From the NCBI GenBank assembly GCA_030248135.1, contig JASANC010000238.1, positions 1 to 64,000 on the forward strand: a stretch of 64,000 nt of DNA, read 5' to 3'. The position numbers were made by a program, and so were the translations under genes. Source of the DNA: Theristus sp. LFF4_11 (lineage: Eukaryota; Nematoda; Chromadorea; Monhysterida; Xyalidae). A model generated the notes under the pieces. The model saw only the letters and a program-made list of their open reading frames with translations. It searched no databases and had not been told where the DNA came from. Below are positions 42,917 through 54,565 of the stretch, one piece after another (the first letter of the stretch is position 1; every line of letters starts with the position of its first letter).

Positions 42917-43753
42917 TAATTTCACAAATTTGGAAATACTGCGAAAAGGTTGTCATAATTTGTGACTTTTGTGTTATAGTTGGAAGGCATGAACAGGAAA
43001 TAGATTGTTTAAAAAGCGAAAAAATGCTGTGATGCAACATTGCTGTTACAAAAATGCGCGTTTAGACACGCGTTATTTCGGTGAGGAAAATTTTGTATTA
43101 TCTTTTCGTGCGAAGGAGGTTGAAAATGATGTATGTTGAATGATGTGTGGAAAAGCCGCACAGCTGAAAAAATGTTTTGCGCCAGATCGTAGTTCGAATT
43201 TTTTTCTCAATTTCTTCCACAAATATGTCGTCAGAATACGTTACGTTTTGCTGATTTCAAATTGCCGCACAGCCGTGAAACATTTGCTCTATCTGTGCGT
43301 GCAAACTGCAAACGCATATTGGGTCACGTTTAATATGAAAGATATTGCGACGTACTGTTGATTCAAGTTTTATTCACGAAAAATACACAGTGAACATACT
43401 AAAAATCATCAGCAAAAAGACAGCGTTTTCATGGCATAAGCTTTCTTATCACGCATTGCAGTCGTGTTCCATTGCATTCCACATTGCGTGGGAGCGAGCC
43501 CAGGACCAAGCAGCCAACACACAGGCACGTGCAGCGCGCATGCACGCGCCCATGCTCCAGCTACTTGGCCCGTTCACCACAAAAGATAATAATTTAGTCA
43601 GCAGCTGGTATTATCTAAAAAAACAATAGAATTTTGTCGGGGGTCTTTACTGTAGCATTTTTGTTGCGTAATTTCAGCTTTTTCAGAGCGAAACTGCAGC
43701 ATTTTTAAACGCCAGTGGCGAGTTGTGCAATGCACCTCAGTTGTGCACCTACG
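42917..43753. other. No firm gene
   Basis: An open frame at 43345-43629 follows an AG at 43459-43461 and is Ala/Gln-rich at its end, but has no partner exon. Confidence 0.4.
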
Positions 43754-44041
43754 GGGTATGGCCGATTAAACATGGCAGCTTTTTTCAGGGTGCAAGGAGG
43801 GCGCGAAATTTTAATGAAAGAAAATGACGTTTAGAAAAGCAATTGTGTGTCAAATTTGACGTGTTTTTATCAAACTAATTGCTTCTTCGTGCTATTCTGT
43901 TCATTCTTTTTCCCTTGCACACACAATTGCTAATTTTCTTGGCATTCTTGAGAAAGACAACTCCTAGTCTGCGACTGATCCCGCCTTGGTGGAGAATACA
44001 AGGACTGCCTTATTTATTCGGCTATACTGTATGCTTAAAAC
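43754..44041 (+). mobile_element. Family 7 TIR element, copy 1
   Basis: Ends CGGGGTATGGCCGATTAAAC and TTATTCGGCTATACTGTA. Matches 45017-45290 in reverse (AACTCCTAGTCTGCGACTGATCC against GGATC-GTCGCAGACTAGGAGTT). A third partial copy is at 47775-47945. Confidence 0.75.
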
Positions 44042-44894
44042 TTGCATGGGGGGCAACAGGGAGCATAGCAAATTAACACATTTATTGGTGACCAGTTATC
44101 CAGGCTTCGTCTTCCGCTTCCCCCTGTTCTCCGCGCCCGTGCGTGACTTGTAACCAGTTATTATTGCACATTTTTTAGCAACAGGTGACTAAATGTGCCA
44201 AGGAAAAGAACAGATTTTTCTTTTTGCAAAACGTTCTCAAAAAAATACAAATTAATTGGACGATAAGAAATGTGTATCATCTTAGCTTTCATGTATTTCA
44301 CGTTTTCCATCAGTTCATACGATTGCGTGCGCATTTTTGTTACAGATTTGCGTTGCTTCTGAGGGGAATTCTGAATGTGACAATTGTTTTTTCAATCTGT
44401 TTTGAACTTATACTCAATAAAAAAGTTTGGCAATTACAATAGTTCTTAAAATTTTCGGATTTCTGACTTGGAGCACTTTGTTGTCTCTGTCTATTCCACC
44501 GTCGGAGTGTTTGTTTTCTATTGAGATCGAGGATTTTAAGATAAGGTTACGTATTTGAAGGGGGCAAGAATATTTTTTTCAAAGCGAAAAAGTTACGAAA
44601 GAACATTTTCGAATGTGATCTGGTTGGGATCCATCAGACATATTGTTTTGGTTGTCTATCAACTTTTCTTCCGTTCACCGTTTTATCCCATGAAGTTTTT
44701 GTGCAAAGCTTTGGAATTTACCCTGCAATTGATCGAAAACCGATTACTTTTTAAGCATGGGAAACGAATAATAGTACACTAGCAATTTGGAGAGAATTTA
44801 TAAAGGGATTTTTTGTGAAAACTGCTCGCATCTCTGCAAAAAGTTCCACGTGTGTAGAAAAAAATCTAAACCGGAACATCGCTGTTGCAATGCA
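44042..44894. other. No gene recognised
   Basis: AT-rich DNA. Frames at 44185-44442 and 44555-44782 lack domains or splice support. Confidence 0.45.
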
Positions 44895-45380
44895 TACTTT
44901 AAAGTCTTGCGTTGCATATAAGGTCACCTCAATGTAAATTTGAAATAAAAAATTCTGAAAAGCTGGAATTTTATGTGACAACCTTATAAGTGGGAAGAGA
45001 GGTCTTATAAAGGGTACAGTATGGCCGAATAATGGAGGCAGTTCATCAAGGCGGGATCCGTCGCAGACTAGGAGTTGTCTTTTTCAAAATGCAAACATAA
45101 TTCCCAATCATGTGTGCAACGGAAAAAGAATGAACAGAAGAATAGCGCGGATGATCCGTTAGTTAAAAAACGCGTCAAACTTGGCACACAATTTGATTTC
45201 TGAGCGTCTTTTTTCTTACATTCAAAATTCGCGCGCTCCTTGAACCCTGAAAAAAGCTGCCATGTTTAATCGGCCATACCGTAGATTAGGACATGCAGCC
45301 TTATAAACGAAGTGGGACTTGAACTAGGTCAAAATTTTGAATTTTTTTGGTTTCCCGCCGTGTGACACTCCGCCCACTTT
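44895..45380. mobile_element. Family 4 MITE split by a family 7 insertion
   Basis: 44895-45016 and 45291-45380 are the two parts of a family 4 copy (AAAGTCTTG...TTATAAGTGGGA and CCGTGTGACACTCCGCCCAC). The far end is lost in a short CATC repeat. Confidence 0.75.
45017..45290 (-). mobile_element. Family 7 TIR element, copy 2
   Basis: Reverse copy of 43754-44041, inserted in the family 4 MITE. Ends TACAGTATGGCCGAATAA and TAATCGGCCATACCGTA. Confidence 0.75.
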
Positions 45381-45496
45381 TGCGTCCATCCATCCATCCA
45401 TCCATTTTTTTCGCGAAAAGCAAGAAACTCCGATAAAACTGTATGAACAGCATGAAATTAGGAGACCCAAAAAACAATACCAAAAAACCAAATGAA

Positions 45497-45620
45497 GTTC
45501 GCTGTTTGCGGTTTCGCCAGGTAGACGCATACCGCGGTGCCCTGGCTCGTCAGTGCGCCGAATATGTTTTACCACAGATAGATCTTATAATAATAGCTGG
45601 GTAAAACATCAGCCAACCTA
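45497..45620. repeat. Dispersed repeat, family 5 copy 2
   Basis: Shares GGTTTCGCCAGG, GCATACCGCGG and CTGGCTCGTCAGT with 32641-32860. Confidence 0.6.
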
Positions 45621-45850
45621 AATAATGCGGCTTTAGTTGCCTCGAACTTTTTCGCCCTCAGTACCCAGTCTTGTCGTCAAATTTGTTTCTATTTTCGTCT
45701 ATTTTGTGCAGCAAAACCCTAACCCCGCCTGTTTCGAATCCTCAGACTCCTCTGTATAGACCGTTTTCTTGGGGATACGGTTTGGGGACAAAATTACGGT
45801 CAACAGTGTTAGTAGCGACCGCATTATTGAGAAGCTACAGCAAAAGAAGA

Positions 45851-47676
45851 ATGCTGAACACGCAGATTTTCGCTTTATTTCTGTTGGCCACTTGTCATCT
45901 GCACTCAACTGAATGTCAAGTGATCAACACCGTGGAAGGTATGATGTTTTTGAAATGCACCATCCGTCAACACAAGGTTTGGATTTTTAGGTAAAAAAGA
46001 AGTCAATGCAATCCTGACAACTAGTAGACCACAACTAGTGAGGGTAATTTTTTTGCAAACTTTTTTCTTCCTGTTGATGCAAACAGTGCAAATGCCATTG
46101 AAGCTGCAGAAGATGCGGTCATGCGGATGCGCGAGCGAGCGAAGCGAGCGGACAGCGCATCACGCATTATGTGGCTGAACATGGACTCGCGCGCGTTTTC
46201 AAAATTTTACTCGCTGTCCTGCAGCAACTAATATGCATGCTTCAAACTTGTTACCGTGCACACGAATAGACCTGTAGCGGATGCAAACTGAGCCGAAGAA
46301 AAAAATTCGCCAGGCTTCTTTACGTACGTTGCTAATTACCTATTCTGAAATCTTGGTTACTTATTTTTGTTTCTCCTTTTTTTCAGCTATGTAATCAAGA
46401 TGCGTTCGCCCTTTCAATTTTTCCCTGTAACATTTTGACAGTCAAACAAAAATGTTTCCTGGGGTAATTCCATCCGGAGATTTCGGAAATTGGGTTAATT
46501 TTTTGCCCCGACCCTGGTTTTTGCCTGGCCACTTTTTGGTTCAAAATTGTGCATTTTTTAAAAGTTCGTAGCATTTTGACTGGGTATCAGTTTTTCACTC
46601 TTACAAATTTTGGCTGAGCTACGAAAAATAGGAAAAATGTCTAGTCCGTAGGAATTCAATGCGCTGATCACGGATTTTGGGTTAGTTTTTTATGTGAGCA
46701 ACTCTAGATACTGAATCGTGACGATTTCGAGCGAATCGGCCGTGGAAATTGGCGAAATCGGTCCAGAAATGAAAAACAAGAAAACTGTGTTTTTTCAGGG
46801 TAATTCAATGCGCTGATCACGGATTTTGAGTTAGGTTTTTTTCTGAGAACAACTCTAGATACTGAATCGTGACGATTTCGGGCGAATCGGCATTGGAAAT
46901 TGGCGAAATCGGTCGAAAAGCAAAAAACAAGATAACTGTGTTGTCCAGGGTAATTCATTGCGCCGATTACGGCTTTTGGGTCAGTTTTCTTGTGCGAGCA
47001 ATCCTAGATACTGAATCGTGACGATTTTGGACGAATCGGCCTAAAAACGAAAAAAAACTGAGCTGTCCGGGGTTTAGAAGAATATGTAACCAACGTATTG
47101 TGAACTTGGTCCGACCTTCGGGGCTTATGTAAAAGTCAGAATATTATCTAAAAATGCGGGAGGATAAAAAAGGAGGAATATGGCTTTGTGTAAGCAGTGA
47201 AAGACTTGGCTCGACAACGCAGCGATAAAAAAACAAAAACAAAAACGGCCTTATAAACGATGGTGGATTTTGAAAAAATCAAAACTTTGAATTTTATTTT
47301 TTGTTTCCCGCTAGTGTGACACTCCGCCCATTTTTTGGTAGGAGGTCATTATGAGAGAGGTCTTTCACATGCAATGCAAGATATTACGGTATATCTAACT
47401 TTTGTTCGGACCCTGTAAACACAAGAATTTTTTTGTTAAAACACTTTCTTTTTTGCAGATCACACAACAATCACTCCAAGTACAGCGGAACTTGCGGCAA
47501 AAAAAGCGAAAATAAAAGGTGTTGATACTTTTATAACTCACTGAAGCAAAGGAACCTGAACAGATCAGAAATAGTCCGGCGTATGCAAGAAAAGTTCAAT
47601 GAATTTGAGTGCCTTTATTTCAGAACAGCTGGAACAAATTGACGAGAAACTAGGAAAGATAAAAGAAATTGTTTAG
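45851..47676 (+). CDS. Phase-1 family gene B, short or truncated
   Basis: Exon 1 (45851-45938) is a signal peptide (MLNTQIFALFLLATCHL). Exon 2 (47459-47518) matches gene A's exon 2 in place and pattern (acidic start, Thr run, then AAKKAKIK). Exon 3 (47624-47676) begins EQLEQIDEKLGKIKEIV and stops at TAG. All junctions are phase 1; 66 aa. Fifteen bases past the stop there is a phase-1 donor (CGTGGTGAAA), where an intact exon would be expected to end, so the TAG may be a later nonsense change. A coding-like Ala/Glu/Arg stretch at about 46109-46231 within intron 1 could be a further helical exon. Paralogue of 40859. Confidence 0.6.
46651..47085. repeat. About 150-bp tandem repeat, three copies
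   Basis: Units start near 46661, 46810 and 46960 (GCGCTGATCACGGATTTTG). Each carries ATACTGAATCGTGACGATTT and GGCGAAATCGGTC-like blocks. Lies in intron 1 of gene B. Confidence 0.85.
47248..47393. mobile_element. Family 4 MITE, partial copy
   Basis: CCTTATAAACGATGGTGGAT, GTGTGACACTCCGCCCA and ATGCAAGATATTACGGTA are retained; the left half is missing. Confidence 0.7.
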
Positions 47677-47947
47677 CGAGCAAGGAGCCGTGGTGAAAAC
47701 CGTCATCAAAGTAATTTTGTTTTATTGTTCAGATTCTTTCAGTGTGACTTTTTTGCGTTCCTGTCGTTTGTTAACTATGGAATGGCCAAATATCGATAAA
47801 TAATGCAGTTCCTGTATTCTCCATCAAGGTAAGATCAGTTGCAAGCTAGGAGTTGTTTTTTCAAGAAAGTTAAGATCACTCCCAATCGTGTGTGCAAGGG
47901 ATAAAAATTAAACGGAGTAGCACGAAACGAAGGATCAATTGGTTTAA

Positions 47948-48245
47948 GATAGGCTTTTTGAGTCGACCGACCCGGCCTCCACACCTCGAGGCACATTTTC
48001 AAAAAAGTTCTCAAATTCAGGCAAATTTAAAACCAATCGAACCGCCTTGATGCCCTAAATTTGAAAATCATATTTTTATCTTAATCCAAGCCTTCTTTAT
48101 GCTTCAAAATTAGGAAAAACCTAATTTTCGACCCCCTTGTAGTAAAACGGCTCTAGCTCGCTTCTGCTTGAAGCTATTAACAAAAATCAAACACCAATCG
48201 ATTCCCCTTGTATTCGCGCACATTTTTCGTTGTTATACTGTAGGG
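47948..48245 (-). repeat. Dispersed repeat, family 3 copy 2
   Basis: Reverse copy of 31125-31430 (GAGTCGACCGACCCGGCC; GACCCCCTTGTAGTA; CCAATCGATTC). Confidence 0.75.
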
Positions 48246-48289
48246 TGAAAACGTTTTTTCATGCTTCTGGAGAAGGGAGAAATCTGAAG

Positions 48290-48615
48290 AAAATCGGAAA
48301 CTAGTCAAAAGAATCCGCATGGCAAAATTAACAGCATATTCGGACTGAGCGACCTTGATTTCTATTTATGGCACAGTTTTCAGATTTTTTGACTAGTTTT
48401 CGATTTTCCCGATTTTTCCTTTTTTGTCCCTAAAGAGGCAGTTTTTAGGGTGCGGGGTAATCCGTGTGGCCAAATAAGCATTATATTCGGACTGAGCGAC
48501 CGTGATTTCTATTTATGGCACAGTTTTCAGATTTTTTGACTAGTTTCCGTTTTTCTTCGGATTTCTCCCTTTTCGTCCCTATTAAAACTGTTTTTACGGT
48601 GTGTAGTAATCCGTA
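48290..48615. repeat. 147-bp tandem duplication
   Basis: TTCGGACTGAGCGACC recurs at 48339 and 48486, each followed by GATTTCTATTTATGGCACAG. Confidence 0.85.
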
Positions 48616-48661
48616 TATCGATTAGCGGTTTTTTATCAGTGGTTTTACCAAATACAGAATG

Positions 48662-48998
48662 GCACGACGCGTCTTGCGTGACGTGACGTCACGTGACGTG
48701 ACTTGGTGTGACGTGACGTGACGTGGCGTGACGTGAATTGGCGTGATGTGACGTGAATTGGCGTGACATGACGTGACGTAACATGACATGACGTGACGTG
48801 AATTGGCGTGACATGACGTGACATGACGTGACGTTACATCACATGACGTGACGTGAATTGGCGTGACGTGACGTGACGTGACGACGTGACGTGACGTGAC
48901 GTGACGTGACGTGACGTGTCGTGTCGTGGCGTGACGTGTCGTGGCGTGACGTGTCGAGTCATGTCGTGACGTGATGTGACGTGACCTGACGTGAATTA
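48662..48998. repeat. Degenerate (GTGAC)n array
   Basis: TGACGTGA units with interspersed GAATTGGC and ATGACATG variants. Same motif as the lectin-intron array at 33462-33672. Confidence 0.95.
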
Positions 48999-49110
48999 AC
49001 TTCTGAAAAAAAGTTCATTTCTCCAGATGATCTCAAGTTGAACTGATCTCACTACTGTACAAAGGAACGCCTTTTTCAAAAAATAAAGGAACGCCTTTTT
49101 CAAAAAATGG

Positions 49111-49573
49111 TACCGTATTACCCCCATTAAACCCCCACCATTAATCCCCCCACCTCCACCAATAAACCCCCACCCCCGACAAGTTTTTGAATAATCCCCC
49201 CCCCCCACAAATAATGCCCCATGGGGGTTAATTGGAAACCTGTTTGAAACACATACCCAGTGAATTCAGTGGCTGGTTGCAGTGACATTGGTGAAATTGT
49301 GCTACCAAAGGCCCCAAAGGGATGAGTTAATGGTAATTTCATCACAAAAGGCTGTTACAAAAGGATATCTCTGTGAAAAGTAGAAGTTTCTGCGACTTTC
49401 TTGCCTGCCATGCAAGGTATTTTTGCCATTTTTCAACAAACCCCCACCCCCAGAATTTGTTTGTAAATAAAGCCCCCCCCCCCACCACCAATAATCCCCC
49501 CATCAATAAACCCCCACCCCTAAAATCGCTGACGTATTATCCCCCATGGGGGTTTATTGGAGGTAATACGGTA
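49111..49573 (-). mobile_element. Poly-C/G MITE, family 2 copy B
   Basis: TACCGTATTACCCCC / GTAATACGGTA ends and the same core as 29888-30309, same orientation. Confidence 0.9.
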
Positions 49574-50386
49574 TGTGCAATGTTAAAAAAAATATTTTTC
49601 AACAGAAATGACGTGGAAGACGATAGTGAATATGGGAAGACAAAGAGAACCAAGCGTAAATCAGTGGCACGCCTAACAAGAACAGACGGATTAGAGACCA
49701 CCAGTACAGGCGAAAAAATTGGATTTTCAATGTTTTGGGACAAAAAAAATGGTCAAGTCATTTTTGATTTTGGCAAGGTTGGATGCTGCTTTGTGTTTTA
49801 ATTCTATCCGATCTATGTATTCCTCGGTATAAATTGGCACAGTTGGAAAAGACGTTGTAGAACACACGGTTTCAATTTACAAAAAAGTTCGCGTTTGGTT
49901 TTTAAAAATTGACCACGTGAAAAAATAACCCAATGAAAAATTCGTTTTCCGAATAGGATTTGACGCAGGTGGTATTACGCAGCAGTTGGATGCAGCTTCT
50001 GCAAACGAAAATAGAAACCTAATAAACTAAGAAAACGTTTAGAAATGGGTGTCATTCATGTAATGTGAATGACCTAAATGTGGACCGCAGTGCCATTTTT
50101 GCAAAAATATCATAGGTATAAAACTTCACAATACTATTTTTGCGGATTTTTTAGCTTTCTTAGATGACGAATATAAAGTGTAATGAATAGGACAAAAAAT
50201 AAGCAACGTCATCGTCAGTTTTTAGAAAAACAATGATTGAAAATGTTTTGTAGTGCAAGTCACAGGTTTTTCTGATTCTTCGTCGTACACATTTGTTTCT
50301 ATCAGCCGAAAATTCACTGTCAAATCAAGTGACGTTCATAATAAACATTCTGTTCGATTGGGCAGATCATAAACCAAAAAAACAGC
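49574..50386. other. Spacer with a possible orphan exon at 49608-49801
   Basis: After TTTTTCAACAG a frame encodes an acidic then basic segment (KTKRTKRKS) and stops at 49799. It resembles the basic tails of genes A and D but needs a phase-2 partner, which gene B does not offer. Confidence 0.3.
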
Positions 50387-53300
50387 ATGTTTTTGCTGAC
50401 TTCGCATTTTTGCGTTGTTTTGATGATGTCGTCGAGACTGCTTGGGCAAATTGAAGCTGAAGATGAAACCATTGGTTAGCAGCTGATATTTACTCTTTGT
50501 CAAGTTTAGATTTTTTAATTTACGTTCTGCAATAGGCCGAAAAAAGCAGAATCGGTTCTGAATTCATGTGACAAATCCAAGTCCCCTGCGTGACCTTATT
50601 ACGGTTTTCTTCAACGTCGCCAGAAACCAGAAACGGCAATTCGCAATTCAGTATATACAAATGGAAAATGTTAATTGCAACGTTTTAACAGTTGAAAACA
50701 CGGAGAACGCTGGTGACCAGAATCTCGACGCAATGGACGAAACTGAGCTGGAAGGTGAATTCTGCTTGTTTTCATGAAACCTTCAGGCAATTTCGGTTCG
50801 TGTGCACGCGGCAACAACCACACTGTGCGCGCGGACAAAAGTTAAAAATGGTGTTTTCGCCTTTTCTCCGCACGCATCGCTGTTCTAATTTAAACCCGTG
50901 TGCAAACTAATCGTGTCCGTAACGCATTAAGATAGCACACGTCGCGATTTCTAAATCGTGTGGCCATTTTTTAAGTGTTGTGTCCGTGGTACGCTCGAAA
51001 ACATTAATAGGCTCGCTTCAGTCTTTTTTGCGTGAAACTAAACAAACGATGTCCCCCTCCCACACAGCGCGGGTGTCCGCGAAACGTGTGCCTGTGTGTT
51101 AAAAACTGTTTTGTTTGTGACTGCACAACATTTCTGCTTTATAACCTTCTTTTTATTTCAGCATTGGTCGAGCAAGCTGACCAGGAGCTTCAACGCGCAA
51201 GCTCGGACGCAAATTTAGCGGAAAGAAAAATTTTGCCGGCATGTGAGAAAAATTTTGAAAGTGAGTAGTGTGTCATACCGTATTACCCCCAATAAACCCC
51301 CATGGGGGATTAATACGTCAGCGACTTTTAGGGGTGGGGGTTTATTGGTGGGGGGGGGGATTATTGGTGGGGGGGGGTTATTATACAAAAATTTCTAGGG
51401 GTGGGGTTTTGTTGAAAAATGGCAAAAATACCTTGCATGGCAGGCAAGAAAGTTGCAGAAACTTCTACTTTTCACAGAGATTTTCTTTTGTAACAGCCTT
51501 TTGTAATGAAATTACCATTAACTCATCCATTTGGGGCCTTTGGTAGCACAATTTCACCAATGTCACTGCATTCAGCCACTGAATTCACTGGGTATGTGTT
51601 TCAAACAGGTTTCCAATTGACCCCCATGGGGGATTATTTGTGGGGGGGGGATTATTTGGAAACTGGTCGGGGGGGTGGGGGTTTATTGGTGGGGGGGGGG
51701 GGATTAATGGTGGGGGGGGGTTTAATGGGGGTAATACGGTAATTCATGAGACAGACAATCAGACAATCAAAAAACAGAATCCCTTTTTCTCTCCGCCTGC
51801 ATGATAGTCCTTTGACATTGTGTGTCTGTGTGTCTGTGTGTCTGTGTGTCTGTGTGTCTGTGTATCTGTGTGTCTGTGTGCCTGCGTCTGTCTGTCTGCA
51901 TCTATGTGTCTTTGTGTGTGTCTGTGTCTGCGTCTGTGTCTGTGTCTGTTTGTCTGTGTGTCTGTGTGTCTGTGTGTCTATGTGTCTATGTGTCTGTGCG
52001 TCTGTGTAACTGTGTGTGTGTGTGTGTGTGTGCCTGCGTCTGTGTGTCTGCGTATATGTGTCTTTGTGTGTGTCTGTGTCTGCGTCTGTGTCTGTGTCTG
52101 TGTCAGTATCTGTGTGTCTGTGTGTCTGTGTGTCTGTGTGTCTGTGCGTCTGTGTGTCTGTGTGTCTGTGTGTCTGTGTGTCTGTGTGTCTGAGTGTCTG
52201 AGTGTCTGTGTGTCTGTGCGTCTGTGTGTCTGTGTGTCTGTGTGTCTGTGTGTCTGTGTGTCTGTGCGTCTGTGCGTCTGTGTGTCTGTGTGTCTGTGTG
52301 GCTGTGTGTCCGCGTCTGTGTCTGTGTCTGTGTCTGTGTGTCTGTATGTCTGTGTGTCTGTGCGTCTGTGTGTCTGTGTGTCTGTGTGTCTGTGTGTCTG
52401 TGTGTCCGCGTCTTAGTCTTTTTTCTGTGTCAGTATCTGTGTGTCTGTGTGTCTGTGTGTCTGTGTGTCTGAGTGTCTGTGTGTCTGTGTGTCTGTGTGT
52501 CTGTGTGTCTGTGTGTCTGTGTGTCTGTGTGTCTGTGTGTCTGTGTGTCTGTGTGTCTGTGTGTCTGTGTGTCTGTGTGTCTGTGCGTCTGTGCGTCTGT
52601 GCGTCTGTGCGTCTGTGCGTCTGTGCGTCTGTGCGTCTGTGCGTCTGTGCGTCTGTGCGTCTGTGCGTCTGTGCGTCTGTGCGTCTGTGCGTCTGTGCGT
52701 CTGTGCGTCTGTGCGTCTGTGCGTCTGTGCGTCTGTGCGTCTGTGTGTCTGTGTGTCTGAGTGTCTGTGTGTCTGTGTGTCTGTGTGTCTGTGTGTCTGT
52801 GTGTCTGTGTGTGTGTGTGTGTGTGTCTGTGTGTCTGTGTGTCTGTGTGTCTGTGTGTCTGTGTGTCTGTGTGTCTGTGTGTCTGTGTGTCTGTGTGTCT
52901 GTGTGTCTGTGTGTGTGTGTGTGTCTGTGTGTCTGTGTGTCTGTGTGTCTGTGTGTCTGTGTGTCTGTGTGTCTGTGTGTCTGTGTGTCTGTGTGTCTGT
53001 GTGTCTGTGTGTCTGTGTGTCTGTGTGTCTGTGTGTCTGTGTGTCTGTGTGTCTGTGTGTCTGTGTGTCTGTGTGTCTGTGTGTCTGTGTGTCTGTGTGT
53101 CTGTGTGTCTGTGTGTCTGTGTGTCTGTGTGTCTGTGTGTCTGTGTGTCTGTGCGTCTGTGTGTCTGTGTGTCTGTGTGTCTGTGTGTCTGTGTGTCTGT
53201 GTGTCTGTGCGTCTGTGTGTCTGTGTGTCTGTGTGTCTGTGTGTCTGTGTTTTGAAAGATTGGAAACTAAAGTTTTGTTATGAATGTCATGTCAAGTCAC

Positions 53301-53740
53301 GTCCTTTTTTCAGTCAATTTTAATGATACGACTAGTGTCATCGAGACAAAAACACAGAAATTGAAGAACTGCGTGGAAACGGTCGTTGGTGAGTTCAGTC
53401 CTTCTTGCTTTTTGAAAACTGTTTCCATTTCCACCATTTGTAGCTTCGAGAGTGCTTCCACCATTAAGATATCTGACTGAATCTCAACTTTTGGCGTATG
53501 GGAACCATGAAATGGGAATCTCTAGTTTTTTTTAGTGTTGGTTGTTTATTTTTGGTGACTAAGAGACGTTTGATTGATTTAGAAAAAATGAACATACAAG
53601 CCGAGAAAGGTCGAAAGCGTTACAAATATAAGAACGCGTTGAAACGCAAGCGAGGCCGTGGGAAAGGAAGGGACGCCAACAAGAAGACCGAAAGAACATC
53701 GAAAAGGCGCAATAATAAGGCAAAGAAAGGGCAACGTTGA
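50387..53740 (+). CDS. Secreted protein with very basic tail, phase-1 gene D
   Basis: Five exons: 50387-50474 (signal peptide [16 protein letters not shown]), 50692-50754, 51162-51260, 53314-53388 and 53583-53740; all four introns are phase 1; 160 aa. Exon 2 is acidic. Exon 3 is a helix ([16 protein letters not shown]) with one Cys. Exon 4 is Thr/Lys-rich with one Cys. Exon 5 is extremely basic ([10 protein letters not shown] and [15 protein letters not shown] end). Intron 3 is 2053 bp because it holds a MITE and a 1.4-kb minisatellite; the coding model crosses it with matching phase. The tail could bind polyanions (nucleic acid, glycans), but this is inference. Confidence 0.75.
51276..51741 (+). 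mobile_element. Poly-C/G MITE, family 2 copy C
   Basis: TACCGTATTACCCCC / GGGGGTAATACGGTA ends; opposite orientation to copies A and B. Lies in intron 3 of gene D. Confidence 0.9.
51818..53250 (+). repeat. TGTGTCTG minisatellite, 1.4 kb
   Basis: An 8-bp unit repeated almost without break in intron 3 of gene D. Its left 600 bp are mixed with variants (TGCGTCTG, TATGTGTC, CTGCGTCTGTGTCTG). 52583-52741 is a uniform block of TGCGTCTG, and the right part is nearly pure TGTGTCTG. It makes long spurious Cys/Val/Ser frames. Confidence 0.98.
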
Positions 53741-54565
53741 AGTGAAGTAAAGTCTGGCTGGCATTCAGTGCACGTGATAATTTTGCTTCGAGGGTTCATA
53801 AAGGTGAAGTTTTTGTCTGACTCAATTTTAAATCAAGCTCCAGTGATTACGGTAGCTGCAGTTGCGTATTGGTCTCGATACAACTGTATTTTTGGTTTAT
53901 TTTTTGGGAAATGAGAACCTTTGAAATGGCGTGCATAAAAAACACTAGACTTGTTGACTGTGCGTGCGGTTGCGGTTGTTGCAAAATTGAGAGTATTTAG
54001 ACGTCCACCGATAGTTGCGGTATGCGACGAAGTTGCAACGTTTTGGTATTTCTGCAACGTCTCCAAAAAAACCGGTTGATTAAACAATAGAAATTTGTAA
54101 ACGATAAAAAGTGTCTTCAAACATAACTGGAGAAACCGAAAATGTTGGACAAACTCAAATATCAATGTTGCAATATACGCCGAAATTCTCATGCAGCTTC
54201 AAATTTTTCAGTTTTAATGTACACAAAAAAACATTTTTGATGCTCAGCCAGTCTTTTTGCATTCATTCACATGAGTAACACGTTTTTTAAAGACAAGACA
54301 GTTATTTTTTTAACAAGATGATGTCGCCATAAATTTTAGCACATGTAGAGATTGACACAATGTACTAAACATTAGTGGAATTAAGGAATTGACCACACAA
54401 ATGAAAGCCTTTTTTATTATGAAAAGCTGTGAATAAAACACACTGAACAAATCTGTCTACTCTGCCTGAAACGGCTGGTTTGTGCACATGAATTCGGTCA
54501 ACATGGGATGAAAGCAACAAAGAACAGATTAGAGCAGTTTTGATCATAGCATTGAACAGATTTCA
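53741..54565. other. No gene recognised
   Basis: Spacer between gene D and the ShKT gene; no coding or repeat signal found. Confidence 0.5.

Noticed and set aside
51818..53250. Interstitial telomere
   Set aside because: The TGTGTCTG unit is not TTAGGC, the nematode telomere repeat, or another known telomere unit.
51746..53323. Long open frames rich in Cys, Val, Ser and Leu
   Set aside because: They are the TGTGTCTG repeat read in several frames at once; all three frames stay open, so this is not protein selection.
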